A stretch of DNA of 64,000 bases from Candidatus Baltobacteraceae bacterium (GCA_035502855.1 DATJTX010000031.1:186001-250000); one strand, 5' to 3'; counted from the stretch's first letter, positions 27,923-37,114 are shown. Translations and numbers: made by a program. The notes: generated from the sequence alone by a model not told the origin.

Positions 27923-29908
27923 ATGAACGCGGCGCCTCTCGAGCAGACGCTCTCGCAAATTCCCGACGCTCCCGGCGTTTACCAGATGGTCGGACGCGGC
28001 GGTGAGATTCTCTATATCGGCAAGGCCGTCTCGCTGCGCAGCCGCGTGCGCTCCTATTTTCAGGATTCGGCGGCGCATCATCCGCGCACCCAGGCGATGG
28101 TGGAACGCGTGGTCGACGTACGCACGATCGTCGTCACCAACGAGATCGAAGCGTTGATCCTCGAAGCGAACCTGATCAAGCGCTACCAGCCGCCGTTCAA
28201 CGTGCGCTTGCGCGACGACAAGCGCTATCCCTACTTGAAGGTAACGAACGAACACTTTCCGCGCGTGGTTTTCACTCGCATCGTCAAAGACGACGGCGCG
28301 CGTTACTTCGGTCCGTACACCAACGCCAAAGCGCTGCGCGAACTGATCGATCTGGTGCGCTTGGTCTTTCCGCTACGCACCTGCCGCGAGCCCATCGACG
28401 GACGGCGCAAGCGCCCGTGCCTGCAGTATCATATCAAACGCTGCCTCGCGCCGTGCGTCGGTTATCAGAGCGAAGAAGACTACGACGCGATGATCGACGA
28501 GGTCGTGCTGTTTCTCGAAGGCAAACAGGATTCGCTCTTGCGGCGCTTGCAGCGCGAGATGACCGAAGCGGCCGACCATTTGAACTTCGAAGCGGCCGCG
28601 CGATTGCGCGATCGCATCGTGCACGTTCGCCAAGTCACCGAAGACCAGATGGTGGTGTGGAAGTCGCGCCTGGACATGGATTTGATCGCCTCGGCGCGCG
28701 CGCAAGGCCAAGCGTGCATGCAAGTCTTCATGGTGCGCGGCGGCAAGTTGATCGCGCAGGAATACTTCATCCTCGACGGCGTGCACGAGCAGCCCGACGC
28801 CGAGCTGATGGGCGAGTTTCTCGTGCAATTCTACACCGCGCGCACCGCGAGCGCCGCCGAGCCGGCGGGCGTTTCGGCGCTGCCCTCGCGCGTCGCGAGG
28901 GACGTGCAGGTGCCCGTTCCCGAAAAGGCGCGCTCGCGTACGCGCGAAACCGGCGCCGCCGCGGTTCCGAAGGAGGTGCTGGTGCAGAGTCTGCCCGGCG
29001 ACGATCACGGCGTGATCGAATCCTGGCTCTCGCAGCTCAAGGGCCAGCGCGTGCGTATCCTGCAGCCGCAGCGCGGCGAGCGGGCCGAGTATCTGCGCCT
29101 GGTGCGCAAGAACGCCGAGCAGAATCTGCGCGCGTTCCTCGTGCATCAGGAGGTGCAGGAGAGCGCGCAGGCGCGCGCGCTCACCGAACTGGCCGACGCG
29201 CTCGAACTTCCCGAACCGCCGCATCGCATCGAGTGCTACGACATCTCGAACATCCAAGGGACCAATCCGGTCGCCTCGATGGTCGTCTTCGTCGAAGGCC
29301 GCGCCAAGAAGAGCGATTACCGCAAGTTCAAGATTCAATACGACCGCGGTCCGAACGATTTCGCGATGATGCAGGAGACGCTGCGCCGGCGTTTGCGCTA
29401 TCTGCGTCACGAAACCGACGAGACCGTCGACAAGACCGAAAAGCAGCTCGCGAAGAAAGAGAAGTTCAACAAAAAGCCGGATCTGCTCCTGATCGACGGC
29501 GGCAAGGGACAGCTCGGCGCGGTGGTCGAGGTGATGGAAGAACTCGATATGACCGGTTTAGCGGTGGCTGGACTGGCGAAAGAACACGAGTGGCTCTACG
29601 TTCCCGGGAATCCGGACCCGATCGTGCTCGCCCCCAACTCGCCCGGCTTGCATTTGATCATGCGCATTCGCGACGAAGCACACCGCTTCGCGGTCACCTA
29701 CCATCGGCAGCGCCGGGGCAAAGCGATGACACGCTCCTCGCTCGATACCCTCGCAGGCGTCGGGCCTGTGCGCCGCAAACGGCTTCTCGCGGAGTTCGGC
29801 TCCGTGGCGGCGATCAAACGCGCGAGCGTGGATGAGATCGCGGCGGTGAAGGGTATGAATGCAACCCTGGCCGCACAAATCAAGAACGCTTTGGAAGGGA
29901 GTTCCTGA
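27923..29908 (+). CDS. uvrC: Excinuclease ABC subunit C
   Basis: Nuclease of nucleotide excision repair that makes both incisions. 661 residues: N-terminal GIY-YIG domain (GVYQM ... LYIGKA, about 12-90), cysteine cluster CREP...CLQYHIKRCLAPC, UVR motif (about 200-240), RNase H-like domain (ECYDISNIQG, LLIDGGKGQL) and C-terminal helix-hairpin-helix pair. Complete. Its stop shares one base with the next ATG. Confidence 0.96.
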   Translation: MNAAPLEQTLSQIPDAPGVYQMVGRGGEILYIGKAVSLRSRVRSYFQDSAAHHPRTQAMVERVVDVRTIVVTNEIEALILEANLIKRYQPPFNVRLRDDKRYPYLKVTNEHFPRVVFTRIVKDDGARYFGPYTNAKALRELIDLVRLVFPLRTCREPIDGRRKRPCLQYHIKRCLAPCVGYQSEEDYDAMIDEVVLFLEGKQDSLLRRLQREMTEAADHLNFEAAARLRDRIVHVRQVTEDQMVVWKSRLDMDLIASARAQGQACMQVFMVRGGKLIAQEYFILDGVHEQPDAELMGEFLVQFYTARTASAAEPAGVSALPSRVARDVQVPVPEKARSRTRETGAAAVPKEVLVQSLPGDDHGVIESWLSQLKGQRVRILQPQRGERAEYLRLVRKNAEQNLRAFLVHQEVQESAQARALTELADALELPEPPHRIECYDISNIQGTNPVASMVVFVEGRAKKSDYRKFKIQYDRGPNDFAMMQETLRRRLRYLRHETDETVDKTEKQLAKKEKFNKKPDLLLIDGGKGQLGAVVEVMEELDMTGLAVAGLAKEHEWLYVPGNPDPIVLAPNSPGLHLIMRIRDEAHRFAVTYHRQRRGKAMTRSSLDTLAGVGPVRRKRLLAEFGSVAAIKRASVDEIAAVKGMNATLAAQIKNALEGSS

Positions 29909-30270
29909 TGCACTGGCTGCTTCGCTTTCTGATCACCGCGGCGGCGCTCTGGCTGATCGCGGTCTACGTGCCTGGCTTTCACATGAACTCGTGGGTCGAC
30001 GCGCTGATCGCGGCCGTGATCTTCGGCTTGGTCAATGCGATCATCGGACCGATTCTCAAATTGATCTCGCTGCCGTTGACGATCCTGACGATCGGGCTTT
30101 TCTCGATCGTGATCAATTGGGCGCTCTTCGCGCTGGCCGTCTGGCTCTCGCCCGGTTTCAAGGCGACCGGCGCCCCCTGGCCGGCCTGGGAGTCGACGCT
30201 GGTCGGTTCGATCGTCATGATGCTGATCTCGATCTTCGTGACCACCCCGCTCACCCGCTCGTCATCCTGA
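29908..30270 (+). CDS. Phage holin-like family 4 membrane protein
   Basis: 120 residues, four predicted helices, with the family block FGLVNAIIGPILK (about 42-54) followed by LPLTILTIG. Despite the family name these are ordinary bacterial inner-membrane proteins of unknown role. The last residues (RSSS, stop) are encoded by the first bases of a palindromic repeat (CGTCATCCTGA), so the repeat supplies the stop codon. Confidence 0.85.
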   Translation: MHWLLRFLITAAALWLIAVYVPGFHMNSWVDALIAAVIFGLVNAIIGPILKLISLPLTILTIGLFSIVINWALFALAVWLSPGFKATGAPWPAWESTLVGSIVMMLISIFVTTPLTRSSS

Positions 30271-30300
30271 GGTGCGAGCGCAGCGAGCCTCGAAGGGTCG
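30262..30300 (+). repeat. Single GTCATCCTGAGG-type palindromic repeat
   Basis: Begins GTCATCCTGAGGTGCGAG, passes through a central CGCAGCG and ends CCTCGAAGG. Same family as the arrays at 49654-49845 and 50150-50323. It lies between the holin-like gene and tmRNA. Confidence 0.8.
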
Positions 30301-30359
30301 GCGGCACCACCGGGTTGCGGGCCGTGTTATAGTAAGTAGTCCGCTACGGCGGCAACCGG

Positions 30360-30714
30360 GGGGCTGAACTAGGCTCGACGGGAAGATCCGTGGTCGGCGT
30401 TAGCAAGCGGAGTTGCGAGCTCTCCTAAAACGATCGCAACGGCAATATCTGCCAACAACGAATACGCACTGGCTGCCTAATCTAGGCTAGTCACCGGACG
30501 CGGAGAGTCGGCCCGAACCGCCCCGCACTCCGGCCATCAATTCGGGCTGGTACGCGAACGTGATTCGATTCGCGTACGAGATCAAGGATCTGCTGCGTAC
30601 GGTAAGTCCCGCTTCGAGACGTCCGTGCGAGTAAGTCAAAGTCGAAGCTGAGCTTGGAGAACGCGCCGGGCAGGCTTTTCGGACTCGGGGGGCAGTACCC
30701 CGACAGCTCCACCA
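30360..30714 (+). ncRNA. ssrA: tmRNA
   Basis: 355 nt. The 5' end GGGGCTG pairs with CAGCTCC before the encoded ACCA (one G-U pair); the GGCTCGAC that follows the 5' acceptor strand is the standard tRNA-like domain start. The tag frame at 30436-30480 encodes ATAISANNEYALAA and a TAA, the expected ALAA-ending proteolysis tag. The T-arm and pseudoknot-like stems occupy the 3' half. A TATAGT box at 30329-30334 may be the -10. The 3' end borders a lower-GC accessory stretch. Confidence 0.95.
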
Positions 30715-30726
30715 ATTTTATGCTGC

Positions 30727-30763
30727 AACACAGGAATTCGATTTTTTATGGAATTCTTGTGTT
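30727..30763. repeat. 13-bp inverted repeat downstream of tmRNA
   Basis: AACACAGGAATTC and GAATTCTTGTGTT (30727-30739, 30751-30763) pair at 12 of 13 positions, plus a G-U in RNA, around an 11-base T-rich loop. There is no T-run after it, so it is a poor intrinsic terminator. It marks the left end of the accessory island. Confidence 0.6.
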
Positions 30764-30824
30764 AAGCAATGATGCCTGACTTGGAACGGACACGTTTGCG
30801 TTCGCGCTCCGGCACCACGCTAAT

Positions 30825-31092
30825 CGAGCCGCTCGTTCCGACTTGCCCTCGTACCGACTTGCCCGCGTACCTCTACGACTTCGCTCCGGCTGTCCTATGC
30901 AATACTGGATGTCAGCTCCGGGCATGATGAACGGTTTGATCTTGGAAAGCTGCGCGAATTAGACTTGCATTACAACGACTCTAAGATTGCATATACTCCG
31001 GATCGAAGCGTCGGCGTTCTCGTGCAAGAAATCCTTCAGAGGGCGCTGCCGGCAACGACGCCAAGGTCCGTAGCCCCTTGGCGCAAGTGCTA
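30825..31092 (+). pseudogene. Possible gene remnant without a start codon
   Basis: About 88 open codons with no ATG or usable start in the first 70, ending at TAA 31090-31092. The middle part (LRELDLHYNDSKIAY ... VLVQEILQRAL) reads like normal protein, with mixed charged and hydrophobic residues, but matches nothing I recognise. It may be the 3' end of a gene lost on island insertion, or chance. The rest of 30715-31105 holds only the inverted repeat at its left end. Confidence 0.25.
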
Positions 31093-31105
31093 AAGGGAGC
31101 ACTGA

Positions 31106-31579
31106 TTGCTCGGCCAATCATGCTTGATGCCCTTCCATAGGCCTCGCCCTTTTCCCAAACAGCGAAATCCAGCCTCGGAAACTATGCTGCAAGATCTGCG
31201 CAATGCGCTGGCCGAGCGGGCAACATATGTCGGCAGCCCGTACCATACGGACATTCCGAAACTTGGGCTTCGGCCGAGTCCGCGGCGAAGTGCCATGAGG
31301 ATCGAGGATGCCGAAGAGTCAGGCCACGAGCCGGATTGCACACTGTGCCCTCGCAAATGGGCACATCAGCCTGAAGGCGTTCAAAACCTACTTAGGGATG
31401 CGATACGGGGACGCCAGTTCATCGAGAACGGGGAAAATTTTCCCTACAAGGTTTGGGCTCGCGATCCGGACGATCGCGAACTAGTCTACGAAGCGAAGGC
31501 TAGTCCCGTAACTGGTGAGTACCATGGTTATCCCTTGACCCGCATGCAATCTAGAAAGTTGCCGATCGCAATACCATGA
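31106..31579 (+). CDS. Unknown 157-residue protein, first gene of an island two-gene module
   Basis: Hydrophilic protein with a Pro/Arg-rich N-terminus (RPRPFPKQRNP), a paired-cysteine motif DCTLCPRKW near residue 77 that could bind metal, and a C-terminal beta-rich part (YKVWARDPDDRELVYEAK). TTG 31106 follows AGGGAG; ATG 31127 would shorten it by seven residues. The stop overlaps the next ATG (ATGA). GC content and codon use look lower and different from the chromosome around. No function assigned. Confidence 0.65.
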   Translation: MLGQSCLMPFHRPRPFPKQRNPASETMLQDLRNALAERATYVGSPYHTDIPKLGLRPSPRRSAMRIEDAEESGHEPDCTLCPRKWAHQPEGVQNLLRDAIRGRQFIENGENFPYKVWARDPDDRELVYEAKASPVTGEYHGYPLTRMQSRKLPIAIP

Positions 31580-32889
31580 GGATACTGCAGTTCATCCATG
31601 ATGGTTGGCTCAAGACACAAATAGAAGACCCATCAGCGCGAGCCACGATGGTGTCTCTACGTGTCGTCTTTGACGGAATAGAGATTGCGCGGAACGTGAG
31701 TAAGCGCAGCGGAAGCCCGCGCGATTTCGTCAACGTACCCCTCCAGCCTATAGCACAAGCATTGGCCGAGCACTGGTGGCAATGGCTTTACGAGCCGTAT
31801 CGCCCACTTGATCCAGATGCATTCAAGGCGCGACACCGATTTGATTCAGTGACGAACGGTTACGCGTTTCCCGCCGTTTCGGTTTGCTCTGGGGGCGCGT
31901 CCTCGCTACTTGTCGCTTGGAGACCAGAGCCTTCGGATTCCTATGCGATCGAATTCATCACGCCGGAATCCCCAGTTCAGGTAGCTGAACGCGCTTCCAC
32001 AGAGGAGCAACTTATGCAGATCGTCGAGGAGGCGCTCGCGCGTCTTAAGGGCGAGTCTGACGCATATTCAGAGCTAAGAGCAGCGTGGAACCGCGTTTCT
32101 GAGTCGTTGCAGGACCCGGATGAACTCGCTTACTGTCGTTTTGCGGGCCGGCTTGGGCTAGATCCGTACGATCCAGACGTTCCCGATCTAACGGAATTCA
32201 CTAACGCACTTTCGCCAACATTGCTTGATGATATCTCCGATTCCGCAAACATTGAGGATTTATCAGAGACTGTCGCATGGGTCGATAAAGAACAGCCTCG
32301 GCTAAAGAATGCGCCAACGATCGACATATCGGGTTTTGGCTGTCCCCCGGACGATAGCCTTGACAAGCCGCCATATGAAACAGGAATGGATGCCGCGAGG
32401 CAATTGCGGCAGCGATACGGGGTAGAGCACAAGCGTCCACACGATTCGGTCGCAGAATTGTTTGGGGGTGCGCTCTCACCAACGAGAAGCGCTTTGTGGC
32501 AAAGCGGACCTGCTAGCATACGCGGCTTGGTTCAACGAAATGGTGATGACGCTCGAATAGGAGCGATTGCCCGAACGGCGCGTGAAAGACATATGAGCGT
32601 ATGTACCGCTGGCTACATGGCGTGGATTAGCAACGGCGAGGACACGCGAGCAACAACGAGAGGGTATACGCGGGAGCAAATGGCCGCCCGAGCGTTTGCT
32701 CGCGAAATGCTTGCGCCACAGGACTATCTGAAGGCCCAAGCGCCTTCTCGAGGGTTTACCTCTGATGACATCGAGGAGCTGGCCGGACAATTGATGTGTC
32801 CTTCTGATATTGTCGCGTGGCAGGCGTCGAACGCCGGCATCCCGCTATGGAATGTACCTCTCGAACCCGCGTCGTTAGCAATCGTTTAA
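31576..32889 (+). CDS. Unknown 437-residue protein, second gene of the island module; ImmA/IrrE-like C-terminus?
   Basis: No signal peptide or membrane helix. The N-terminal 130 residues contain a WWQWLYEPYRP stretch. The C-terminal 100 residues (AARAFAREMLAPQDYL ... DDIEELAGQLMCPSDIVAWQASN) resemble the end of ImmA/IrrE-type metallopeptidases (AFAxExLxP, then a LAxxFxVS helix). The HExxH zinc motif expected just before this is absent; the corresponding place reads ARERHMSVCTAGY, so the protein would be a non-catalytic relative. This link is from pattern memory and is tentative. Translationally coupled to the gene before. Confidence 0.6.
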   Translation: MRILQFIHDGWLKTQIEDPSARATMVSLRVVFDGIEIARNVSKRSGSPRDFVNVPLQPIAQALAEHWWQWLYEPYRPLDPDAFKARHRFDSVTNGYAFPAVSVCSGGASSLLVAWRPEPSDSYAIEFITPESPVQVAERASTEEQLMQIVEEALARLKGESDAYSELRAAWNRVSESLQDPDELAYCRFAGRLGLDPYDPDVPDLTEFTNALSPTLLDDISDSANIEDLSETVAWVDKEQPRLKNAPTIDISGFGCPPDDSLDKPPYETGMDAARQLRQRYGVEHKRPHDSVAELFGGALSPTRSALWQSGPASIRGLVQRNGDDARIGAIARTARERHMSVCTAGYMAWISNGEDTRATTRGYTREQMAARAFAREMLAPQDYLKAQAPSRGFTSDDIEELAGQLMCPSDIVAWQASNAGIPLWNVPLEPASLAIV

Positions 32890-33037
32890 CGGCTTGAACG
32901 ACGAAAATGTTCGTGTTCCAGGTCAACCACCGTCCATGGGTTTCTCAAATTAGCGTGAACTCGGCGCGGGAGAGAATTCCTGGTTTACGGCCAATTCTTG
33001 TGATCCCGCCCCCAATTTTACAATTTTATACTAGATA

Positions 33038-33068
33038 GACGAATTAGGGACTTTTGGACTAATTCGTC
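33038..33068. repeat. 10-bp perfect inverted repeat at the right side of the island
   Basis: GACGAATTAG (33038-33047) and CTAATTCGTC (33059-33068) flank an 11-base loop. No T-run follows. The 247 bases between the island module and the next gene hold only this and an AT-rich stretch with CCAATTTTA at 33012. Confidence 0.6.
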
Positions 33069-33136
33069 CGTTGTGCTTTTCGGGCAGTCAATTCGTCAGC
33101 TGCGCCGGCAAAGGAGGTGTTGTTTGGCGGAGGAAC

Positions 33137-33667
33137 ATGGGCCGAGTGATGCCCGCGTCGATTGTTGCGCTCATTCTCGCTGCTGCGACAGCTGTGTCGC
33201 CATCGACGACCGGCAGGCCCGCGAATCCGCCATACATGAAGCCGCCAGTGGGATGGCGCAGCTTGGGCCCTCCTCCACCGGATGCTCCCGTTGACTACGG
33301 CTGGGTGTCGCCGCATTTTCATGACGGAACTCCCCACGCAGGCGATAGTATGGAGGCGTGGGTGCGGCCAATCCCGCTGAACTCAACGCTAGCCGACCAA
33401 GTACACGAGTTGATTACGGAGGAAACGCAGGACGGACGCGTCCTCGCGAGTTCGCATAGTCACGCCACCTGCAGCGGGACGCAGCCGGGATGGACCGTTG
33501 ACCTTCGCATTGGATTGTCCCCGGTCGTCACGGTTTCGCAAGTCTTCCAGCTTGCGGTCTGGGAAGGACATGTGTACATCATCAACTTCAACCATCGTGC
33601 CGACCTGCCCGTTGACAACGTCGTGCAGACATCGCTCGACTCCCTATGCCCGAAGCTCGGAGTCTGA
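33137..33667 (+). CDS. Secreted protein of unknown function
   Basis: 176 residues starting at ATG 33137, which follows GGCGGAGGAAC. Signal peptide of about 24 residues, then a Pro-rich segment (PPYMKPPVGW, PPPPDAP) and an alpha/beta region with two cysteines (TCSGTQ, SLCPKL) likely to form a disulfide. No family recognised. The higher GC suggests it belongs to the chromosome rather than to the island before it. Confidence 0.7.
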   Translation: MGRVMPASIVALILAAATAVSPSTTGRPANPPYMKPPVGWRSLGPPPPDAPVDYGWVSPHFHDGTPHAGDSMEAWVRPIPLNSTLADQVHELITEETQDGRVLASSHSHATCSGTQPGWTVDLRIGLSPVVTVSQVFQLAVWEGHVYIINFNHRADLPVDNVVQTSLDSLCPKLGV

Positions 33668-33766
33668 ACAAGCCGAGCAGCCAATAGCGCTCATGGCGGT
33701 AGTATCTATGCTGGCACGCCGGCGTCCACGATCTTGCGCGGCACTTCATCGAGCTTTTGAGCCCGC

Positions 33767-35068
33767 CTACACGACCGTGATCTGCGGCCGGAAGTCCGCC
33801 GCGAATAGGCTCTTCGGAATCATCGCGTGGACACCGCGGACGATGTCGACCACTTGCGTGACGCGGAAGTTTCCGGCGATGCTGAGCAGCGCATAGGCGT
33901 CCAACTCGGTCATGTTCGCGCGCGTCGAGAGGAACGTGATCGCGTTGCGTGCGGCCGCGGTCATCGCCAGGTTCAGATCCTTGTCCAAACCCAGCACGAT
34001 CCAGTGCGTTTCCGTTTCGGCGATCGGCCAGGCGAAGTTCTTGTTCTTGTGCAGCACGACCTGAATGCGCATCTCCTTCATGCGCGTCTCGAGCGCCGAT
34101 AAGTTGATTTCGCCGTCTCCTTGAACCGCGTGCGAATCGCCGGTAAAGAGCAGCGCGCCCGGCTTCCACACCGGGATGTACATGATCGAGCCTTCGGACA
34201 TCTCACTCAAATCGACGTTTCCGGCGTGCGGCCCGGGTGGAACCGAGCTCGTGACGCCGGGTCGCAACGGCGGGTAAAAGCCATCCGGCGGCGCGACGCC
34301 GAGCGTCCCTTGGAACGGCTTGAGCGGCACGTGCACTCGCGGCAGAAACTCCGCCTGCATCGCGCTCAAATCGAGATCGACGTACTTGATCTGGCCGTGC
34401 GGGAAGTCGGTCGGGAGCAGTCCCGTCTCGAGCGCGCCGGGATTGTTGAAGACCGCGGCCCACGGGTACGGTTCGAGGCGCTGATACCGAATCTCGAGCA
34501 CGTCGCCGGGTTGCGCGTCATTCACCCAGATCGGCCCGATGATCGAGTGCGGGCCATGTCCGGGATGGCTGACGCGAATCTCCACGAGCTTTTCGATCGG
34601 CACGCCCGGCTGCATTGCGTTGAGGAAATGCGACCACGTGTCGCGGCAGCTGATCACGTCGTCGGAGTCGATCGCGAAGATTGGCGGCAGCGTCGTATCG
34701 TACACGCCGAGCTGGGTCGTCTCCGACGTGCACTCGACCACGTGGACGCGGCCCTCGTTTTGCGGCATGCGTCGCGAACCGTCGCCGCCCGTGCTCGACG
34801 CATCGGCCCGTTTCGCAAACCACGGTCCGATCGCCGCCAGAATTCGCATGAACGCGCTCGATTTCCAAAGCTCGCGTTGCGAGCGCCGGCGCGCGGTCAG
34901 GCGGTCATCGAGCGCACCTTGATCGATCTCGTCCATGTGCGTGAGACGATCCGCCGCACGTGCCGTGTACGATTGCTCGGCAAGGTCTTGGCGCAACACG
35001 CCCAGGCCTTGCTCGTCACCGCAACCGAAAAAGCCGCCGCACCGGTGCTGAACATGCTCGCCGCTCAT
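33767..35068 (-). CDS. Acetamidase/formamidase family protein
   Basis: Hydrolase of short-chain amides (FmdA/AmdA family). 433 residues: an unusual N-terminal extension of about 105 residues, then the family core with VISCRDTWSHF, a GPIWVNDAQPGDVLE segment, a proline/glycine-rich PLRPGVTSS loop and the metal-site motif TGDSHAVQGDGEI. The extension has no clear signal peptide. ATG 35068 lies after a TGAGGATT. Substrate unknown. Ten bases after the neighbouring minus-strand gene. Confidence 0.85.
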   Translation of the reverse strand: MSGEHVQHRCGGFFGCGDEQGLGVLRQDLAEQSYTARAADRLTHMDEIDQGALDDRLTARRRSQRELWKSSAFMRILAAIGPWFAKRADASSTGGDGSRRMPQNEGRVHVVECTSETTQLGVYDTTLPPIFAIDSDDVISCRDTWSHFLNAMQPGVPIEKLVEIRVSHPGHGPHSIIGPIWVNDAQPGDVLEIRYQRLEPYPWAAVFNNPGALETGLLPTDFPHGQIKYVDLDLSAMQAEFLPRVHVPLKPFQGTLGVAPPDGFYPPLRPGVTSSVPPGPHAGNVDLSEMSEGSIMYIPVWKPGALLFTGDSHAVQGDGEINLSALETRMKEMRIQVVLHKNKNFAWPIAETETHWIVLGLDKDLNLAMTAAARNAITFLSTRANMTELDAYALLSIAGNFRVTQVVDIVRGVHAMIPKSLFAADFRPQITVV

Positions 35069-35077
35069 TCGGAATCC

Positions 35078-35788
35078 TCACATTCGGTCGATAGTGATCG
35101 TGCTCTCCGTCGTTTGCGCGCCTTTAGCCGCCGGCGTGATCGTTTCGCGGTAGGTTTCGTGTTGGAGAATTCCCGACGGATCGAAGAGTGCCTCGACCGC
35201 GATCTCGACCGACGCGCGTTTTCCGCTCGAGTCGCGTCCGCGATCCGATTGATGCGATCGCCAGCCGCCGCTGCCCATGCCACCCATCCCGCCGCGGCCT
35301 CGCCGGTAACCGCCTGAGTTTTCGGACGAGTGCTGATTCGAATTGCCGTCGGCGATCAAGGTCGCCGAGCCCGCGTTGGTGACGACGTTGATATCGACCG
35401 GAACGTCGATCGGCGGCGACGACTTCTGCGGCGCGGGCGAGGCGGTGGTCGCCGGTGCCGGTACGCTCAGGCTCATTTGTCCGTGATCGCTGCCGTCGAG
35501 TGAGGCGGCGAGCCGGCCGGCGAAATTCAGTTGCCCCAAAAGCGTTGCAACCAATGCCGCGGTCGGGTCGTTGGGCGCGGTTGCGAGCGAGAGCGTGCCG
35601 TCGTCGCCGCGCGTCACCATCACCGCTGTGGCGGTTCCGTTGCTCAAAAGCCGCGCATAGAGTCGCGTCGGCGCGGCCCAGTTGAGCAGCAGCGTTGAGG
35701 CGGAGGGGGTAGCCTGTGCGCTGACCGTCGTCGTGACCCGATAGGTGATGCTTTGGCCGACGTGCGCCGGCCCTGCGAAAAATAGCAT
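35078..35788 (-). CDS. Hypothetical protein with Gly/Arg-rich segment
   Basis: 236 residues. The N-terminus (MLFFAGPAHVGQSITYRV) is hydrophobic but too short for a clear signal peptide. The region is beta-rich, with Ala/Thr/Pro-rich linkers, then a disordered RGRGGMGGMGSGGW segment near residue 165 and a beta C-terminus. ATG 35788 is preceded by AGGA. No family recognised; possibly co-transcribed with the acetamidase gene. Confidence 0.6.
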   Translation of the reverse strand: MLFFAGPAHVGQSITYRVTTTVSAQATPSASTLLLNWAAPTRLYARLLSNGTATAVMVTRGDDGTLSLATAPNDPTAALVATLLGQLNFAGRLAASLDGSDHGQMSLSVPAPATTASPAPQKSSPPIDVPVDINVVTNAGSATLIADGNSNQHSSENSGGYRRGRGGMGGMGSGGWRSHQSDRGRDSSGKRASVEIAVEALFDPSGILQHETYRETITPAAKGAQTTESTITIDRM

Positions 35789-35861
35789 GATGATCCTGAG
35801 CCTAATCCGCGATTCTGAGAGATTGATATGATGGTGGGATCGCTTTCGAGGAGGGTTCCCG

Positions 35862-36132
35862 GTGCTGCCGCTCATTATCGCGCTCGGTGATTCGCCCACG
35901 TACGGCTACGGCTTACCGTCTCCGACGACGCCACTGGCAACGCATGACCGGACCGGAATCACCGCAGTTTGCGAAGGACGTCGATGCGTGGAACGTCACG
36001 CTGACGAGGACGGGCTTGCACGTCGTCGATATCAGCGACGACCGACGGATGTACGAGCGGAGATACATCTTGTCCGACATCTTACATCCAAACGTCGAGG
36101 GGAACGCGGCGATCGCGAGTGACTTTCGCTGA
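35862..36132 (+). pseudogene. Broken SGNH/GDSL esterase
   Basis: GTG 35862 follows GAGGAGGG and opens with LIIALGDSPTYGYGL, the block I serine motif of SGNH hydrolases. About 25 codons later the homology continues in another frame, ending DILHPNVEGNAAIA, the block V Asp-x-x-His motif. The roughly 120 residues that should separate the two blocks are gone. So an internal deletion with frame change has destroyed the gene. Confidence 0.7.
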
Positions 36133-36198
36133 CGCTGTGGTCAAACGCTGTTCGCTCAGCGGGGGAGTCCCTCGTCCAAACGAGAACGGCACACAAAT

Positions 36199-37114
36199 AT
36201 GAGACGCTGGGTTGTTCCATTCGCCTTGATGGCGGTTATCGTACCGTTTATGGGACCGCAAGCCGACGCGCAGGCCGAGAGCTACCGATTGACGGTATCG
36301 CAGCAGGTCGCCAAAGGTGTAGACGCGGGATACATCAGCTCGCAGCCGTCGGGCATCGAAGGACTCTGCGCCGTTAGTACGTGCGCGCATGATTTTGCGG
36401 CGGGCACGGAAGTGACGATCACGATGAGCGTCGATTGGACGTACACGTGGGGCGGCGCGTGCGCGGGCGCAACCGGAAAGTCCTGCCGCGTTCGCATGGA
36501 CGGCAACAAATCCGTTTCGATCGAACGGCGATCGTTCAAAGTCACCTACTTCCCCAACTCGAAATACGCGGGTATTCTGGTCGCGAACCCGGGCAATCGC
36601 GTGCTCTCCGCCTACGGGCAGTCGTATAGTTTCCCGCAGGGCGAGACGGTGACGATTGCGCAATGGCAGAACCGCGGCGGCGGCGGCCCCGACGTTTCGA
36701 AATTGGTGAAATGGGAGAGCTCCTGCGCCGGCCAGTCGGTGGGTTCGTGCCGGCTCGTCATGGATGGCGACAAAACCGTGAGCGCCGAATGGGCCGACGC
36801 GCAAGCGACCAAAGGCGAGATGGAACTCAAGGTGCTCAGCGTCGGCAAACAAGCGGGAATGGCGAATGAAAAACCCGGGCGTGTACCGCGTTTCGCCGCC
36901 GGGAAAAATCATCAGCGACTGCCGGCCCTTTACCGGTGGATGCAAAGAGCGCTTTGCCGCCGGCACGACGGTGACCGTCGAGCAGCTCAACAGTTCGAAC
37001 ATGCAGTTCGACCATTGGGGGGCGGGGTGCGATTCGCAGACGCGCACCACGTGCACGGTCAAGATGGACCGCAACCGGACGGTGGAAGGCTATTTTCTCT
37101 ACACGGGACCCTGA
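36199..37114 (+). pseudogene. Secreted InlB-B-like repeat protein split by a frameshift
   Basis: ATG 36199, signal peptide of about 25 residues, then three similar modules each with paired cysteines and a C..(R/K)xxxDxxK/RTV ending (near residues 100, 195 and, after the shift, at the C-terminus). The reading frame changes within the run of five A at about 36869-36873: the first frame reads AGMANEK, the other continues NPGVYRVSPPGKI and runs to the stop at 37112-37114. One extra A restores a single 305-residue protein. A sequencing error in the homopolymer is as likely as a real mutation. The 3' end overlaps the MarR-GNAT gene end. Confidence 0.7.

Noticed and set aside
30727-30763. Terminator for tmRNA
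   Set aside because: Good stem but no T-run on either side; kept only as an inverted repeat.
33767-35068. Tat signal peptide in the N-terminal extension of the acetamidase
   Set aside because: The RRRSQRELW stretch is about 60 residues in, lacks the SRRxFLK pattern and is not followed by a clear hydrophobic core.
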